6,265 bases of DNA from Puniceicoccales bacterium (GCA_031273725.1 JAISRG010000076.1:1-6265), one strand, 5' to 3'. Shown: positions 1 through 5,968, counted from the stretch's first letter. Numbers and translations: made by a program. The notes: generated by a model not told the origin, from the letters alone.

Positions 1-2
1 TG

Positions 3-1589
3 TTACTTTTGTAGGGATGCTCCTATGAAACTCACAAATAATGGATGGGCAGCCGTTGGTTTGGATAAAAATTCCGGATGAAATTGTACTGCTACGAACC
101 ATTTGTGGGCACAAAGTTCTACCATTTCCACGAGCTCAGTTTGTGGATTGCGACCCGCTATTTTTAGGCCATTTTCAACAAAAAGTTTTTCGAATGCTGG
201 ATTAAATTCATATCTATGCCGATGTCTTTCTGCTATCTTTTTTGATTTATAGGATTTCATCGCGGCGGTATTATCTTCCAGCTCGCAATCATACAATCCC
301 AGACGCATTGTTCCACCCTTATCTTTTATACTTTTTTGATCGCGCATTAAAAATATCACTTTGCTGGGACTGTTGGCATCGAATTCTTCGCTAGTAGCGG
401 CGGGGATATTGGCCACATGCCTTGCAAACTCTATCACCGCTATGTGCATACCAAGGCATATGCCAAAATATGGAATGTTGTTTTCTCGGGCATATTGGGC
501 TGCTAGAATTTTTCCTTCCGTTCCGCGATCTCCAAAGCCTCCGGGGATCAAAATTCCATCGAGTGATTTCAGTACCTCTGTCCCATATTTTTCCAAATCT
601 TCAGCATCGACGGAAACAGTTTCTATTTTGCAATAGTTTGCTATGCCAGCGTGGGTCAATGCTTCGAAAACAGATTTATAGGCATCCTTCAAACTTGTAT
701 ATTTACCAACTAGGCCAATCCGGACAGATTTTTCAGCCGTGGACAGGGTTTGGATAATTTTTTGCCACTTTGAAATGTCACATTTTTTTTGCTTGAGACC
801 GAGGTATTCGAGGACAATGCCATCGAGGTTTTCTTCATGCAAAACAACGGGAAGTTCGTAGATCGACAATTGCAAATCGCGTTCCTCAATCACGCATCGC
901 TTTTCAACGTTGCAAAACATACTAATTTTATCACGAATTTCCGAAGGGATACTAATTTCTGACCTGCAGATCAAAATGTCGGGCTGAATACCTATTTCCC
1001 GAAGTTTGGCGACACTTTGCTGACACGGTTTAGTCTTCAACTCTCCGGCAGGGTGCAGGTAAGGGACCAATGCCATATGCAGAAAAAGCACATTGGATTT
1101 TCCGACATCCATGGACATTTGCCGCATTGCTTCTATAAACGGCAAGCTTTCTATGTCCCCGACAGTACCACCAATTTCCGTTATCAAAATATCACAATTT
1201 TGCGCTCCCCGCTTAAATTTTTCCTTTATTTCATCGGTAACATGCGGTATTACCTGAACGGTCTTTCCCAAAAAATCTCCATGCCTTTCCTTTTGAAGAA
1301 TGGAAGAATAAATTTGTCCCGCCGAAACACTATTTTCTTTCGATAGTTTCGCTGAAGTAAATCGTTCATAATGGCCGAGGTCGAGGTCCGTCTCAGTGCC
1401 ATCATCGAGGACATACACTTCCCCATGTTGAAATGGGCTCATTGTTCCGGGATCAATGTTCAAATATGGGTCAAACTTTTGCAGTTTTACCTTATATCCA
1501 TGGCATTCCAGCAATGCCGCCAATGCTCCAGCGGTTAATCCTTTTCCCAAAGAAGACACAACTCCGCCGGTAATGAAAATGTATTTCAT
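3..1589 (-). CDS. pyrG: CTP synthase (glutamine-hydrolysing)
   Basis: This enzyme makes CTP from UTP, ATP and glutamine, the last step of de novo pyrimidine nucleotide synthesis, in the cytoplasm. The 528-residue product is near the usual family length of about 535-545. The N-terminal synthase domain (about 1-265) shows the P-loop GGVVSSLGKG (8-17), DPGTMSPFQHGEV (46-58), the ETDLDLGHYERF block (66-77) and EIGGTVGDIES (138-148). The C-terminal class I glutamine amidotransferase domain (about 290-528) shows PGGFGDRG (349-356), the nucleophile Cys378 in GICLGMH, GTMRLG (426-431), and the His504/Glu506 pair in QFHPEF. The ATG at 1589 is chosen because family homology begins at MKYIFITGG. The frame stays open a further 70 codons upstream, but that part does not resemble PyrG. 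No strong Shine-Dalgarno precedes the ATG. The usual KTKPTQ nucleotide-binding stretch reads KTKPCQ here (185-190). The stop codon TAA is at the extreme left of the window. Confidence 0.99.
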   Translation of the reverse strand: MKYIFITGGVVSSLGKGLTAGALAALLECHGYKVKLQKFDPYLNIDPGTMSPFQHGEVYVLDDGTETDLDLGHYERFTSAKLSKENSVSAGQIYSSILQKERHGDFLGKTVQVIPHVTDEIKEKFKRGAQNCDILITEIGGTVGDIESLPFIEAMRQMSMDVGKSNVLFLHMALVPYLHPAGELKTKPCQQSVAKLREIGIQPDILICRSEISIPSEIRDKISMFCNVEKRCVIEERDLQLSIYELPVVLHEENLDGIVLEYLGLKQKKCDISKWQKIIQTLSTAEKSVRIGLVGKYTSLKDAYKSVFEALTHAGIANYCKIETVSVDAEDLEKYGTEVLKSLDGILIPGGFGDRGTEGKILAAQYARENNIPYFGICLGMHIAVIEFARHVANIPAATSEEFDANSPSKVIFLMRDQKSIKDKGGTMRLGLYDCELEDNTAAMKSYKSKKIAERHRHRYEFNPAFEKLFVENGLKIAGRNPQTELVEMVELCAHKWFVAVQFHPEFLSKPTAAHPLFVSFIGASLQK

Positions 1590-1630
1590 GTTTTCGAAGT
1601 TTGATAATTTGGGACTTGCCACACAAGAAA

Positions 1631-1659
1631 AATATGGCGATGCCATACATTGGTTGCAA
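1631..1659 (-). promoter_or_regulatory. candidate pyrG promoter
   Basis: On the minus strand, a -35-like TTGCAA (1659-1654) is followed after exactly 17 bases by a -10-like CATATT (1636-1631). Each matches four of six sigma70 consensus positions. Transcription would start near 1624, giving a leader of about 35 bases before the pyrG ATG. This was found by eye, and the hexamers are weak. The support is the correct spacing and the location. An inverted repeat covers the spacer and the -10 box. Confidence 0.35.
1633..1647. repeat. inverted repeat in the pyrG promoter region
   Basis: Perfect 6-bp arms TATGGC and GCCATA are separated by GAT. The repeat lies between the candidate -35 and -10 boxes of pyrG and overlaps the -10, which is where a repressor site would be expected. 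No regulator is identifiable from the sequence, and the operator role is inference. Confidence 0.4.
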
Positions 1660-1668
1660 AGGGAAAAA

Positions 1669-1680
1669 GGACATATGTCC
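1669..1680. repeat. 12-bp perfect palindrome upstream of pyrG
   Basis: GGACATATGTCC is a perfect 12-bp palindrome lying about 10 bp upstream of the candidate pyrG -35 box and about 15 bp from the candidate promoter of the divergent metallo-hydrolase gene. It could be a binding site for a dimeric regulator serving either direction. A palindrome of this length is uncommon but can occur by chance. Confidence 0.35.
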
Positions 1681-1695
1681 CAAAACGCCCTGTGG

Positions 1696-1724
1696 TTGCC
1701 CGGGGAAACATTATGTCCAATAAT
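1696..1724 (+). promoter_or_regulatory. candidate promoter of the metallo-hydrolase gene
   Basis: TTGCCC (1696-1701) is followed by a 17-base spacer and AATAAT (1719-1724), the latter five of six matches to the -10 consensus. Transcription would begin near 1731 and leave a leader of about 78 bases. Found by eye, with no experimental support. Confidence 0.35.
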
Positions 1725-1808
1725 TCTGAAAAAGAAATTTTTGCCCACATCTTTTTTCCGCATTTTTGATTTTCCATCGTTGCCGTTTTTCCTTGCCAAA
1801 GGTTACCA

Positions 1809-2630
1809 ATGAAATTTTATCCTACGACCAAACGCGTAACTATGAAATTTGATATGCTAGGTAGCGGGAGCACTGGGAACTGTGGACTCATAAGAACAAA
1901 AAGCAGCATCGTTCTAGTGGACGCAGGGTTTTCGTGTAAACGCATAAAAGAAATGTTGGCCACGTATAACATTTGTCCCGAACAGATAGGTGCCGTATTT
2001 ATCACCCATGAACATTTTGATCATATCCAGGGATTGCGTGGCCTGTCGAAGTTTAGGCACATAAAGTTTTTTGCCAATAAAAATACTGCCAATGCCATAG
2101 AAACAAAGCATGGGCTTAATATACTATGGCAAACATTTTCAACCGCTGATAGATTAAATTTTGACGATTTGACCATTGTTTCTTTCAGCGTTCCCCACGA
2201 TGCAGTTGATCCGATTGGATATGTTTTTACCGTAGATGCCAGCGGTAGTACCGGAGGAATGAAAAGTATAGCATGGATGACGGATTTGGGATACATTCCA
2301 TCCCACGTTTCGTCCTATGTTTCAGATGTTGACTTGCTAATAATCGAATCAAATTACGACAATGATCTGCTAGCCGCGGATACGAAACGCCCTCCTTTCG
2401 TTAAGGCTAGAATTCGCAGCCGATATGGCCATCTTCCAAATGAAGCAGCAATAAATTTTATAAAAAACAATAAGGCCAATCAATGGAAGAAAGTAATTCT
2501 AGCCCATGTCAGTGTGGACTGCAACAACGAGACATCCATACGAAAATTACTAGCCACCGCCAAAGGGCTTAAATTCGAGGTTGACATAGCACCACACCTA
2601 AAAACTCTTCCCAAAATATCGAAAATTTAG
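1809..2630 (+). CDS. metallo-beta-lactamase-fold hydrolase, YycJ/WalJ-like
   Basis: This is a soluble metal-dependent hydrolase of the metallo-beta-lactamase superfamily, closest in style to the YycJ/WalJ group, whose members include double-strand DNA 5'-3' exonucleases linked to mismatch repair. Visible in 273 residues are the N-terminal strand with LGSGSTGN (17-24), the metal-binding THEHFDH (66-72, an HxHxDH motif), PHDAVDPIGY (129-138) with His130, the bridging Asp159 in MTDLGY, ESNYD (180-184), GHLPN (207-211), and a final His233 in LAHVS. Many YycJ proteins read LSHLSEENN at this last site; here it is LAHVSVDCNN. The ATG at 1809 is preceded by AAAGG six bases upstream, which supports it. 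Family homology begins only at the in-frame ATG at 1842 (MKFDMLGSG), so an 11-residue shorter start is possible. The precise substrate cannot be read from the sequence. Its 3' end overlaps the convergent membrane-protein gene by 33 bp. Confidence 0.92.
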   Translation: MKFYPTTKRVTMKFDMLGSGSTGNCGLIRTKSSIVLVDAGFSCKRIKEMLATYNICPEQIGAVFITHEHFDHIQGLRGLSKFRHIKFFANKNTANAIETKHGLNILWQTFSTADRLNFDDLTIVSFSVPHDAVDPIGYVFTVDASGSTGGMKSIAWMTDLGYIPSHVSSYVSDVDLLIIESNYDNDLLAADTKRPPFVKARIRSRYGHLPNEAAINFIKNNKANQWKKVILAHVSVDCNNETSIRKLLATAKGLKFEVDIAPHLKTLPKISKI

Positions 2631-3482
2631 CATGTCACACCACAGCCGATATCGCCCCATGAGCGTTAATGTTATGTAGCTGTTTTCCTCTAGCTTCTCA
2701 CATAACCCAGCGTTGCAATTTTCCAGTTCAATTTGATGTTGTTCGCCATTGATTGATTCCCAGCTGTTTTCCACATCGATTACTATCGTTTTCTTTTTAG
2801 CAATGCGAGATGCATGGATTTTTAGCAGTTTTTCCAATGAGGCCATGGGACATCGTTTTACATCCCAAGAGTCTGGATAAAAACTGGCAAAAACTGTTTG
2901 TAGATTGTTTGTTACGATCGTTTTCCCATCTTTGGTAAATGAAGTCAGTATGCAATTCAACATGGGATATCCGTTGCGAAGAAAGTCAAAGATGATTTGC
3001 AATCGGGAATGCAGATTGTCATCATAAAATACTGGTGAATACATCACAAAACAGTCATCACCACCTATTTTCAACAGGGTTCTTTCACTAAATTTATGTG
3101 AAAGGATCAATTCCCGAGTTTCATCGAAGAATTTTCCCATCGGCCAAATAAAGCTTTCCGTACATTGCCTAAACCTCGGAAACACTGGAATATCAATTTT
3201 TGTAAAAATATTTGTCAAATTCCATAATCTAATGGATTCTATCAAAAATATCACCAGCAATACCGTTGTCACGAGCAGCGGAATTGGTTTTGGTTCTTCG
3301 CTGAATACGTTCACCAAAAACGAAACAAACAGAGAACTGGAAATCCTCATGGCCCAGATGTTAAAAAACGCAAGCTTTGTACTTCCAATGTGCCGCCTAA
3401 GATTAAAAAGAATCGCCGTCAGCAAAAAAAATATCGAAGCGAAATCCACATTCGTCGATGATGTGAAAAATTTTGATGTCAT
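2598..3482 (-). CDS. hypothetical protein, three-helix membrane anchor plus soluble domain
   Basis: I do not recognise the family. The 294-residue product has three hydrophobic stretches near its N-terminus (about 14-28, 38-60 and 67-88), separated by short loops with basic RRH at 29-31. A mixed alpha/beta domain of about 200 residues follows (95-294), probably cytoplasmic. That domain has a strand-rich pattern (LKIGGDDCFVMYSPVF, KKKTIVIDVEN) and no catalytic signature I can name. The ATG at 3482 is preceded by AGGGAG, which overlaps the TAG stop of the upstream RelE-fold gene. Only six bases separate the two genes, so they are probably co-transcribed and translationally coupled. The spacing from the ribosome-binding sequence to the ATG is short, about two bases. 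The gene ends inside the convergent metallo-hydrolase coding sequence. The AGGGAG and reading-frame quality support a real gene. Confidence 0.78.
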   Translation of the reverse strand: MTSKFFTSSTNVDFASIFFLLTAILFNLRRHIGSTKLAFFNIWAMRISSSLFVSFLVNVFSEEPKPIPLLVTTVLLVIFLIESIRLWNLTNIFTKIDIPVFPRFRQCTESFIWPMGKFFDETRELILSHKFSERTLLKIGGDDCFVMYSPVFYDDNLHSRLQIIFDFLRNGYPMLNCILTSFTKDGKTIVTNNLQTVFASFYPDSWDVKRCPMASLEKLLKIHASRIAKKKTIVIDVENSWESINGEQHQIELENCNAGLCEKLEENSYITLTLMGRYRLWCDMLNFRYFGKSF

Positions 3483-3488
3483 ATCTCC

Positions 3489-3857
3489 CTAATGTTTCCC
3501 AATGTTATTTTTCAATGATTCCAGGTATTTCCAAAATGACGAATGCTGCTCAATCATTTGCATTTCACTGACTGGAAATTTTGCCCTGAATAAAAAATCA
3601 GATAGTGTATGCTGAGGCAAAATATAATGGCAATATAAAGAATTGCTATCAATTTTTTCAGCATATACCCTAAGTGTGTCTATCTTTAGACGATAATATG
3701 TCTTCCCATCGCGGCAAAAACTCGGAATGTTTGCATCATCATTTTTAAAAGCTTTTGCTGAAAGTTCACTAATGCGACTAACCAGTTGTAATTGTTCGTC
3801 CTTCGCGAGCTTATCCAATTCCGAAAGACTTTGTTCACTGAAGGTAAGCTGATACAT
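3489..3857 (-). CDS. RelE/ParE-fold protein with C-terminal extension, no visible antitoxin
   Basis: The 122-residue product has the order expected of RelE/ParE toxins: strand YQLTFSEQS (2-10), a helical hairpin (11-36), then strands around GKTYYRLKID (51-60), TLRVYAEKID (61-70) and NSLYCHYIL (72-80). The YRLKIDTLRVYAE pattern parallels the YRxRxGDYRVxYE core of the superfamily. Classical RelE toxins end at about 85-95 residues. This one continues with a tail of about 30 residues (90-122) containing an FWKYLESLK helix. No small acidic antitoxin gene lies immediately upstream or downstream; the next gene is the membrane protein six bases away. It may be a chromosomal RelE-fold protein with a non-toxin role. 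No strong Shine-Dalgarno precedes the ATG at 3857. The fold assignment rests on pattern recognition, and toxicity is not demonstrated. Confidence 0.75.
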   Translation of the reverse strand: MYQLTFSEQSLSELDKLAKDEQLQLVSRISELSAKAFKNDDANIPSFCRDGKTYYRLKIDTLRVYAEKIDSNSLYCHYILPQHTLSDFLFRAKFPVSEMQMIEQHSSFWKYLESLKNNIGKH

Positions 3858-3919
3858 ACTTTTATAGAATTAAATTCAGTTTTTGAAAAAAAGCAAATTT
3901 TGATTTTAGATTGGAACGC

Positions 3920-3948
3920 GTAATATTTTTCGATTTATAGTCAATCAA
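3920..3948 (-). promoter_or_regulatory. candidate promoter for the RelE-fold/membrane protein pair
   Basis: On the minus strand TTGATT (3948-3943) is followed by 17 bases and then TATTAC (3925-3920), each four of six matches to consensus. Transcription would start near 3913 and give a leader of about 56 bases. An imperfect inverted repeat (ATTTTCGATT at 3926-3935 with AATCAAAAT at 3943-3951) sits over the same bases. A second -10-like TATAAA (3939-3934) lies in the spacer. Confidence 0.3.
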
Positions 3949-4027
3949 AATAAGCTTGTTTGCAGAGACAGGAGAAACAAAATAGCATACAAAGAAAAGA
4001 AAAAACTTTTTAAATCATTGGGACCCT

Positions 4028-4033
4028 ATTATA
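4028..4033 (-). promoter_or_regulatory. consensus -10 hexamer, alternative promoter
   Basis: A perfect TATAAT occurs on the minus strand 170 bases upstream of the RelE-fold start. No recognisable -35 hexamer lies 16-18 bases upstream of it, so it is weaker than the match suggests. If used, it would give a leader of about 165 bases. Confidence 0.2.
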
Positions 4034-4055
4034 GCCTTTTCAAACTCGGAATAAC

Positions 4056-4148
4056 TGCCACATTACAACGCCCGCAACCAATCTACGGAAATTTCCTCTT
4101 CTTTGGTAAGGGTGTAAGCCACGATGAGTGATATCTTCTCGAGTGGCA
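4056..4148. repeat. nested inverted repeats, possible RNA structure
   Basis: TGCCAC (4056-4061) and GTGGCA (4143-4148) form a 6-bp inverted repeat enclosing about 80 bases. A second GCCAC (4118-4122) can pair with the same right arm (4143-4147), so two mutually exclusive hairpins are possible. The enclosed stretch also has a perfect 10-bp palindrome GGAAATTTCC (4087-4096). This suggests, but does not show, a structured transcript or regulatory DNA. Confidence 0.25.
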
Positions 4149-4184
4149 AGAATTTTGTTAAAAGTAAATTTAAGAAACACACGA

Positions 4185-4790
4185 CTACGATTTAAAAGAA
4201 TTGTTTGCCAGTTGCTTGACATATGAAATTATAAACACAAACCCTAAAAATATCGGAGCCCCCATCAAAGTATAGGGAATGGCAAATGATACAACCATCT
4301 GAAGACAAAGGAACAGGGCGGATGGAATTATTAGCTTTTTATAGTGAGCAATTACCCACTTGTAAACTTTGGTGAATTCCGTAAGCATCCCAAATATATT
4401 CCATGATGTTTCCAAATTATTCGAGACGGCTGCGTATGCAAATGCCGGGGCACTAATAAATAAACCTACGCAAATGCCAAAAGTTTTCAGACCAACTAGG
4501 CCAAATATAGCAAAACAGATTAAACATGGAATTAGGATAAACTTCAAAAAAGCAATCGCACCAATGGAAAAATTCTTAACTAGAATCTCTTTCGAGTTTC
4601 CTTTGACATGCGGCCAATCCGGCAAAGCAAGCTCTTTGTTTTTCATCGATTGTTTACCCATTTCCATTAAATAGCCAAAAGCAAAAAAATTGATGATAGG
4701 GATGAGGCCTAAAATAAGTCCAATGGCTACATTTTTAATAAATTTCGGTTGTTTTACAACGCCATAGCAAATTTCTTCAAAACTTTTCAT
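4185..4790 (-). CDS. DUF4013-like multi-pass membrane protein
   Basis: This 201-residue inner-membrane protein resembles the DUF4013 family, whose function is unknown. The N-terminal segment has the family layout: a short amphipathic start, a first hydrophobic segment with GLIPIINFFAFGYLMEMGK (28-46), then a charged loop ending in LALPDW (54-59), corresponding to the typical GY...R...LPLPEW signature. Further hydrophobic segments lie at about 75-98, 102-124, 152-173 and 176-196, giving about five membrane passes. The ATG at 4790 is chosen because homology begins at MKSFEEICYG. The frame could start 14 codons earlier at a TTG (4832), but that would add a hydrophobic piece foreign to the family. 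No good Shine-Dalgarno is visible. It is transcribed divergently from the prepilin cassette, and its promoter probably lies in or near the inverted repeat at 4857-4877. The TAG stop at 4185-4187 is followed by no clear terminator. Confidence 0.82.
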   Translation of the reverse strand: MKSFEEICYGVVKQPKFIKNVAIGLILGLIPIINFFAFGYLMEMGKQSMKNKELALPDWPHVKGNSKEILVKNFSIGAIAFLKFILIPCLICFAIFGLVGLKTFGICVGLFISAPAFAYAAVSNNLETSWNIFGMLTEFTKVYKWVIAHYKKLIIPSALFLCLQMVVSFAIPYTLMGAPIFLGFVFIISYVKQLANNSFKS

Positions 4791-4846
4791 ACGTAGAAGT
4801 AGAAAGCTTAAATAAGAAATATTATTGTGCAATTATATTCTTATAT

Positions 4847-4874
4847 GTCATAAAGATGTTTGACATATTGTCAA
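4847..4874 (-). promoter_or_regulatory. candidate promoter of the DUF4013-like gene
   Basis: On the minus strand a perfect -35 TTGACA (4874-4869) is followed by 16 bases and TATGAC (4852-4847), four of six matches to the -10 consensus. Transcription would start near 4840, with a leader of about 50 bases. A perfect TATAAT on the same strand (4837-4832) is an alternative -10 without a matching -35. The -35 lies inside the right arm of the inverted repeat. Confidence 0.4.
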
Positions 4875-5353
4875 ACAATGGTAAAGTTTTCAAACAAATG
4901 TTTTGGGATCAAAAGTCGAAATACAATTATGGCTTTACGCTTCTTGAGGCTATCTCAGTGATGGCCATAGTAGTTCTTTGTTTTGCGCTTTTTAAAATTG
5001 TTCACAATTATCAAGATAATGACATAAAATCGAATATGGCCCAGGAAGAATTAGCTCTCCTCAATTGTGCCATTGAAATGTTTAAGTCGGACAATGGTTT
5101 TTATCCGATTTGTGCATCGCCTTCGGTGGATTTAAACGCCAAGGAATTATATGGCAAACTATCGACAAAAATCAATTCCCTTGCGGGTTACCACAAATGG
5201 AAAGTAGTTAACGATATGCTGGTCGACCCCTGGGGAAATCCATATGTTTACAAATGTATTTCAAAGGATGCACCTACCTACATATTGTTTTCCGTAGGGC
5301 CAAATGGATACATCGATGAAAATGAATTAATAGATGATATATATAGTAGATGA
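4856..5353 (+). CDS. GspG-like type II secretion pseudopilin / prepilin
   Basis: This is a prepilin-like protein expected to be cut by a PilD-type prepilin peptidase after Gly26 (YNYG|FTLLE, with the conserved Glu at mature position 5), then anchored by one hydrophobic helix (27-50). The C-terminal half has the GspG signature DPWGNPYVYKC (124-134) followed by FSVGPNGYIDENELIDDI (145-162), corresponding to the calcium-binding end of major pseudopilins (YSLGxDG...DDI). At 165 residues it is close to family size. GspG homologues form the shaft of the type II secretion pseudopilus. The start is uncertain. ATG 4856 gives a long 26-residue leader, lies within or next to the inverted repeat and has no Shine-Dalgarno. 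The in-frame ATG at 4898 gives a more usual 12-residue leader (MFWDQKSKYNYG). The gene overlaps the next one by four bases (ATGA). Confidence 0.92.
   Translation: MFDILSNNGKVFKQMFWDQKSKYNYGFTLLEAISVMAIVVLCFALFKIVHNYQDNDIKSNMAQEELALLNCAIEMFKSDNGFYPICASPSVDLNAKELYGKLSTKINSLAGYHKWKVVNDMLVDPWGNPYVYKCISKDAPTYILFSVGPNGYIDENELIDDIYSR
4857..4877. repeat. perfect 21-bp inverted repeat, likely divergent operator
   Basis: Arms TGTTTGACA (4857-4865) and TGTCAAACA (4869-4877) are perfectly complementary and separated by TAT. Each arm contains the sigma70 -35 consensus TTGACA, one per strand, so the element sits on the -35 region of both divergent directions. The half-site TCAAACA recurs in direct orientation at 4890-4896, 19 bp from the copy at 4871-4877. 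This geometry is typical of an operator for a dimeric repressor or activator. The regulator is not in the window. The element overlaps the first codons of the prepilin gene if that gene begins at 4856. Confidence 0.6.
4860..4887 (+). promoter_or_regulatory. candidate promoter of the prepilin cassette
   Basis: TTGACA (4860-4865) is followed by 16 bases and TAAAGT (4882-4887, four of six matches). If used, transcription would start at about 4894, so the first prepilin gene would have to begin at the ATG at 4898 on a nearly leaderless message, or this promoter is not the one used. An alternative -10-like TATATT is at 4834-4839 without a clear -35. Confidence 0.25.
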
Positions 5354-5955
5354 AAACAAAATTTAAAGGCTTTTCCCTGTTGGAACTAATTGTTGTTCTT
5401 GTGATTATGTTAATAATCGCCGGTTTGATCTTTGCAGGAATATCTACCCATAAACATGCGACATTGGTGGCCAGGACCCAGGTTCAGTTCTTGGAATATG
5501 AAGCTGCCATAAACGCATACTGTAGAGAATACGGAGACCTTCCGGCTTTCTTACACGATGAAGAACTAGTATTGCTCAGTGATTCAAACAATTCGGAAAT
5601 GTTCATAAAAACACTATCTGGCCAAAATACAGATGGAAAGCCGCTGTCCGCCAATGAAAAAAAACTTTTAAATCCCAAGGGTAAAGTATTTCATACTTTT
5701 TCCGATGGAGAATTTTTCATGACATCCGACGGCATACGAGATCGCAAAATACTTGTCGATGCATTTAATAATAGAAATATCTTCATAATTGTTGAAGATC
5801 CGTTCGATGAGGATACGATTATATCAAAATCAAAATTTCCAGAAAATGTCAGAAAATATATAAAAGATGAGGGTGTTAAAAGTGCCGTGGTAATCTTTTC
5901 GGTATCAGATGATAACCATACGGTAATCTCAAATAGTTTTAACCAATATTTTTAA
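5350..5955 (+). CDS. prepilin-like protein with type IV N-terminal signal
   Basis: This 201-residue product has a short basic leader MKTKFKG, the cleavage motif G7|FSLLE with Glu at mature position 5, and a strongly hydrophobic helix (8-31). The following helix (about 40-62, EYEAAINAYCREYGDLP) is the normal continuation of the pilin stem. A variable domain (65-201) contains NPKGKVF (108-114), a pattern I associate with secretion-type prepilins of Verrucomicrobia-like bacteria. It lacks the DPWGNPY segment of GspG and instead has an acidic VEDPFDEDTI (148-157), so it is probably a minor or specialised pseudopilin. The start codon overlaps the upstream stop as ATGA and has no independent Shine-Dalgarno, so translational coupling is likely. 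Its subunit role in a secretion or pilus system is inferred. Confidence 0.92.
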   Translation: MKTKFKGFSLLELIVVLVIMLIIAGLIFAGISTHKHATLVARTQVQFLEYEAAINAYCREYGDLPAFLHDEELVLLSDSNNSEMFIKTLSGQNTDGKPLSANEKKLLNPKGKVFHTFSDGEFFMTSDGIRDRKILVDAFNNRNIFIIVEDPFDEDTIISKSKFPENVRKYIKDEGVKSAVVIFSVSDDNHTVISNSFNQYF

Positions 5956-5968
5956 AATGGGATCGCCT

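Larger units (their letters stand above)
3858..4184. other. 327-bp gap without a convincing gene
   Basis: This interval separates the stop of the DUF4013-like gene from the start of the RelE-fold gene, both on the minus strand. The half nearer the RelE-fold gene (3858-4020) is very AT-rich and contains a candidate promoter. The other half (4040-4150) is visibly richer in G+C and contains inverted repeats. A minus-strand reading frame with an ATG (4222 to 4040, 60 codons, arginine-rich) crosses it, but it overlaps the preceding gene, resembles no family I know and lacks a ribosome-binding site. No tRNA, SRP RNA, tmRNA or RNase P signature was found, and I see no hairpin plus T-run terminator. 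Confidence 0.6.

Noticed and set aside
361..1346. Plus-strand open frames opposite pyrG
   Set aside because: They are antisense frames of a well-conserved gene, with no protein family resemblance.
1590..1799. 70-codon in-frame extension upstream of pyrG
   Set aside because: It shows no PyrG homology, contains the likely promoter and palindromes, and the enzyme begins naturally at MKYIFITGG.
3910..4131. Plus-strand open frame across the gap
   Set aside because: It has no ATG, runs through poly-A-rich low-complexity sequence, and lies antisense to the likely RelE-fold promoter.
3858..4184. tRNA, tmRNA, SRP RNA or RNase P RNA in the gap
   Set aside because: No T-loop GGTTCGA, tetraloop GGAAGCAGC or other hallmark was found on either strand.
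4040..4222. 60-codon arginine-rich minus-strand reading frame as a small protein or antitoxin
   Set aside because: It overlaps the DUF4013-like gene by 38 bp, has no ribosome-binding site, is basic where antitoxins are usually acidic, and matches nothing I know.
4791..4832. 14-codon N-terminal extension of the DUF4013-like gene from a TTG
   Set aside because: It would add a hydrophobic segment absent from the family layout; the ATG at 4790 matches the family start.
5957..5968. Upstream ATG for the third prepilin gene
   Set aside because: The GGGA ribosome-binding sequence lies within this stretch and points to the ATG at 5969, and MKKCAG|VSLLE is a complete leader.
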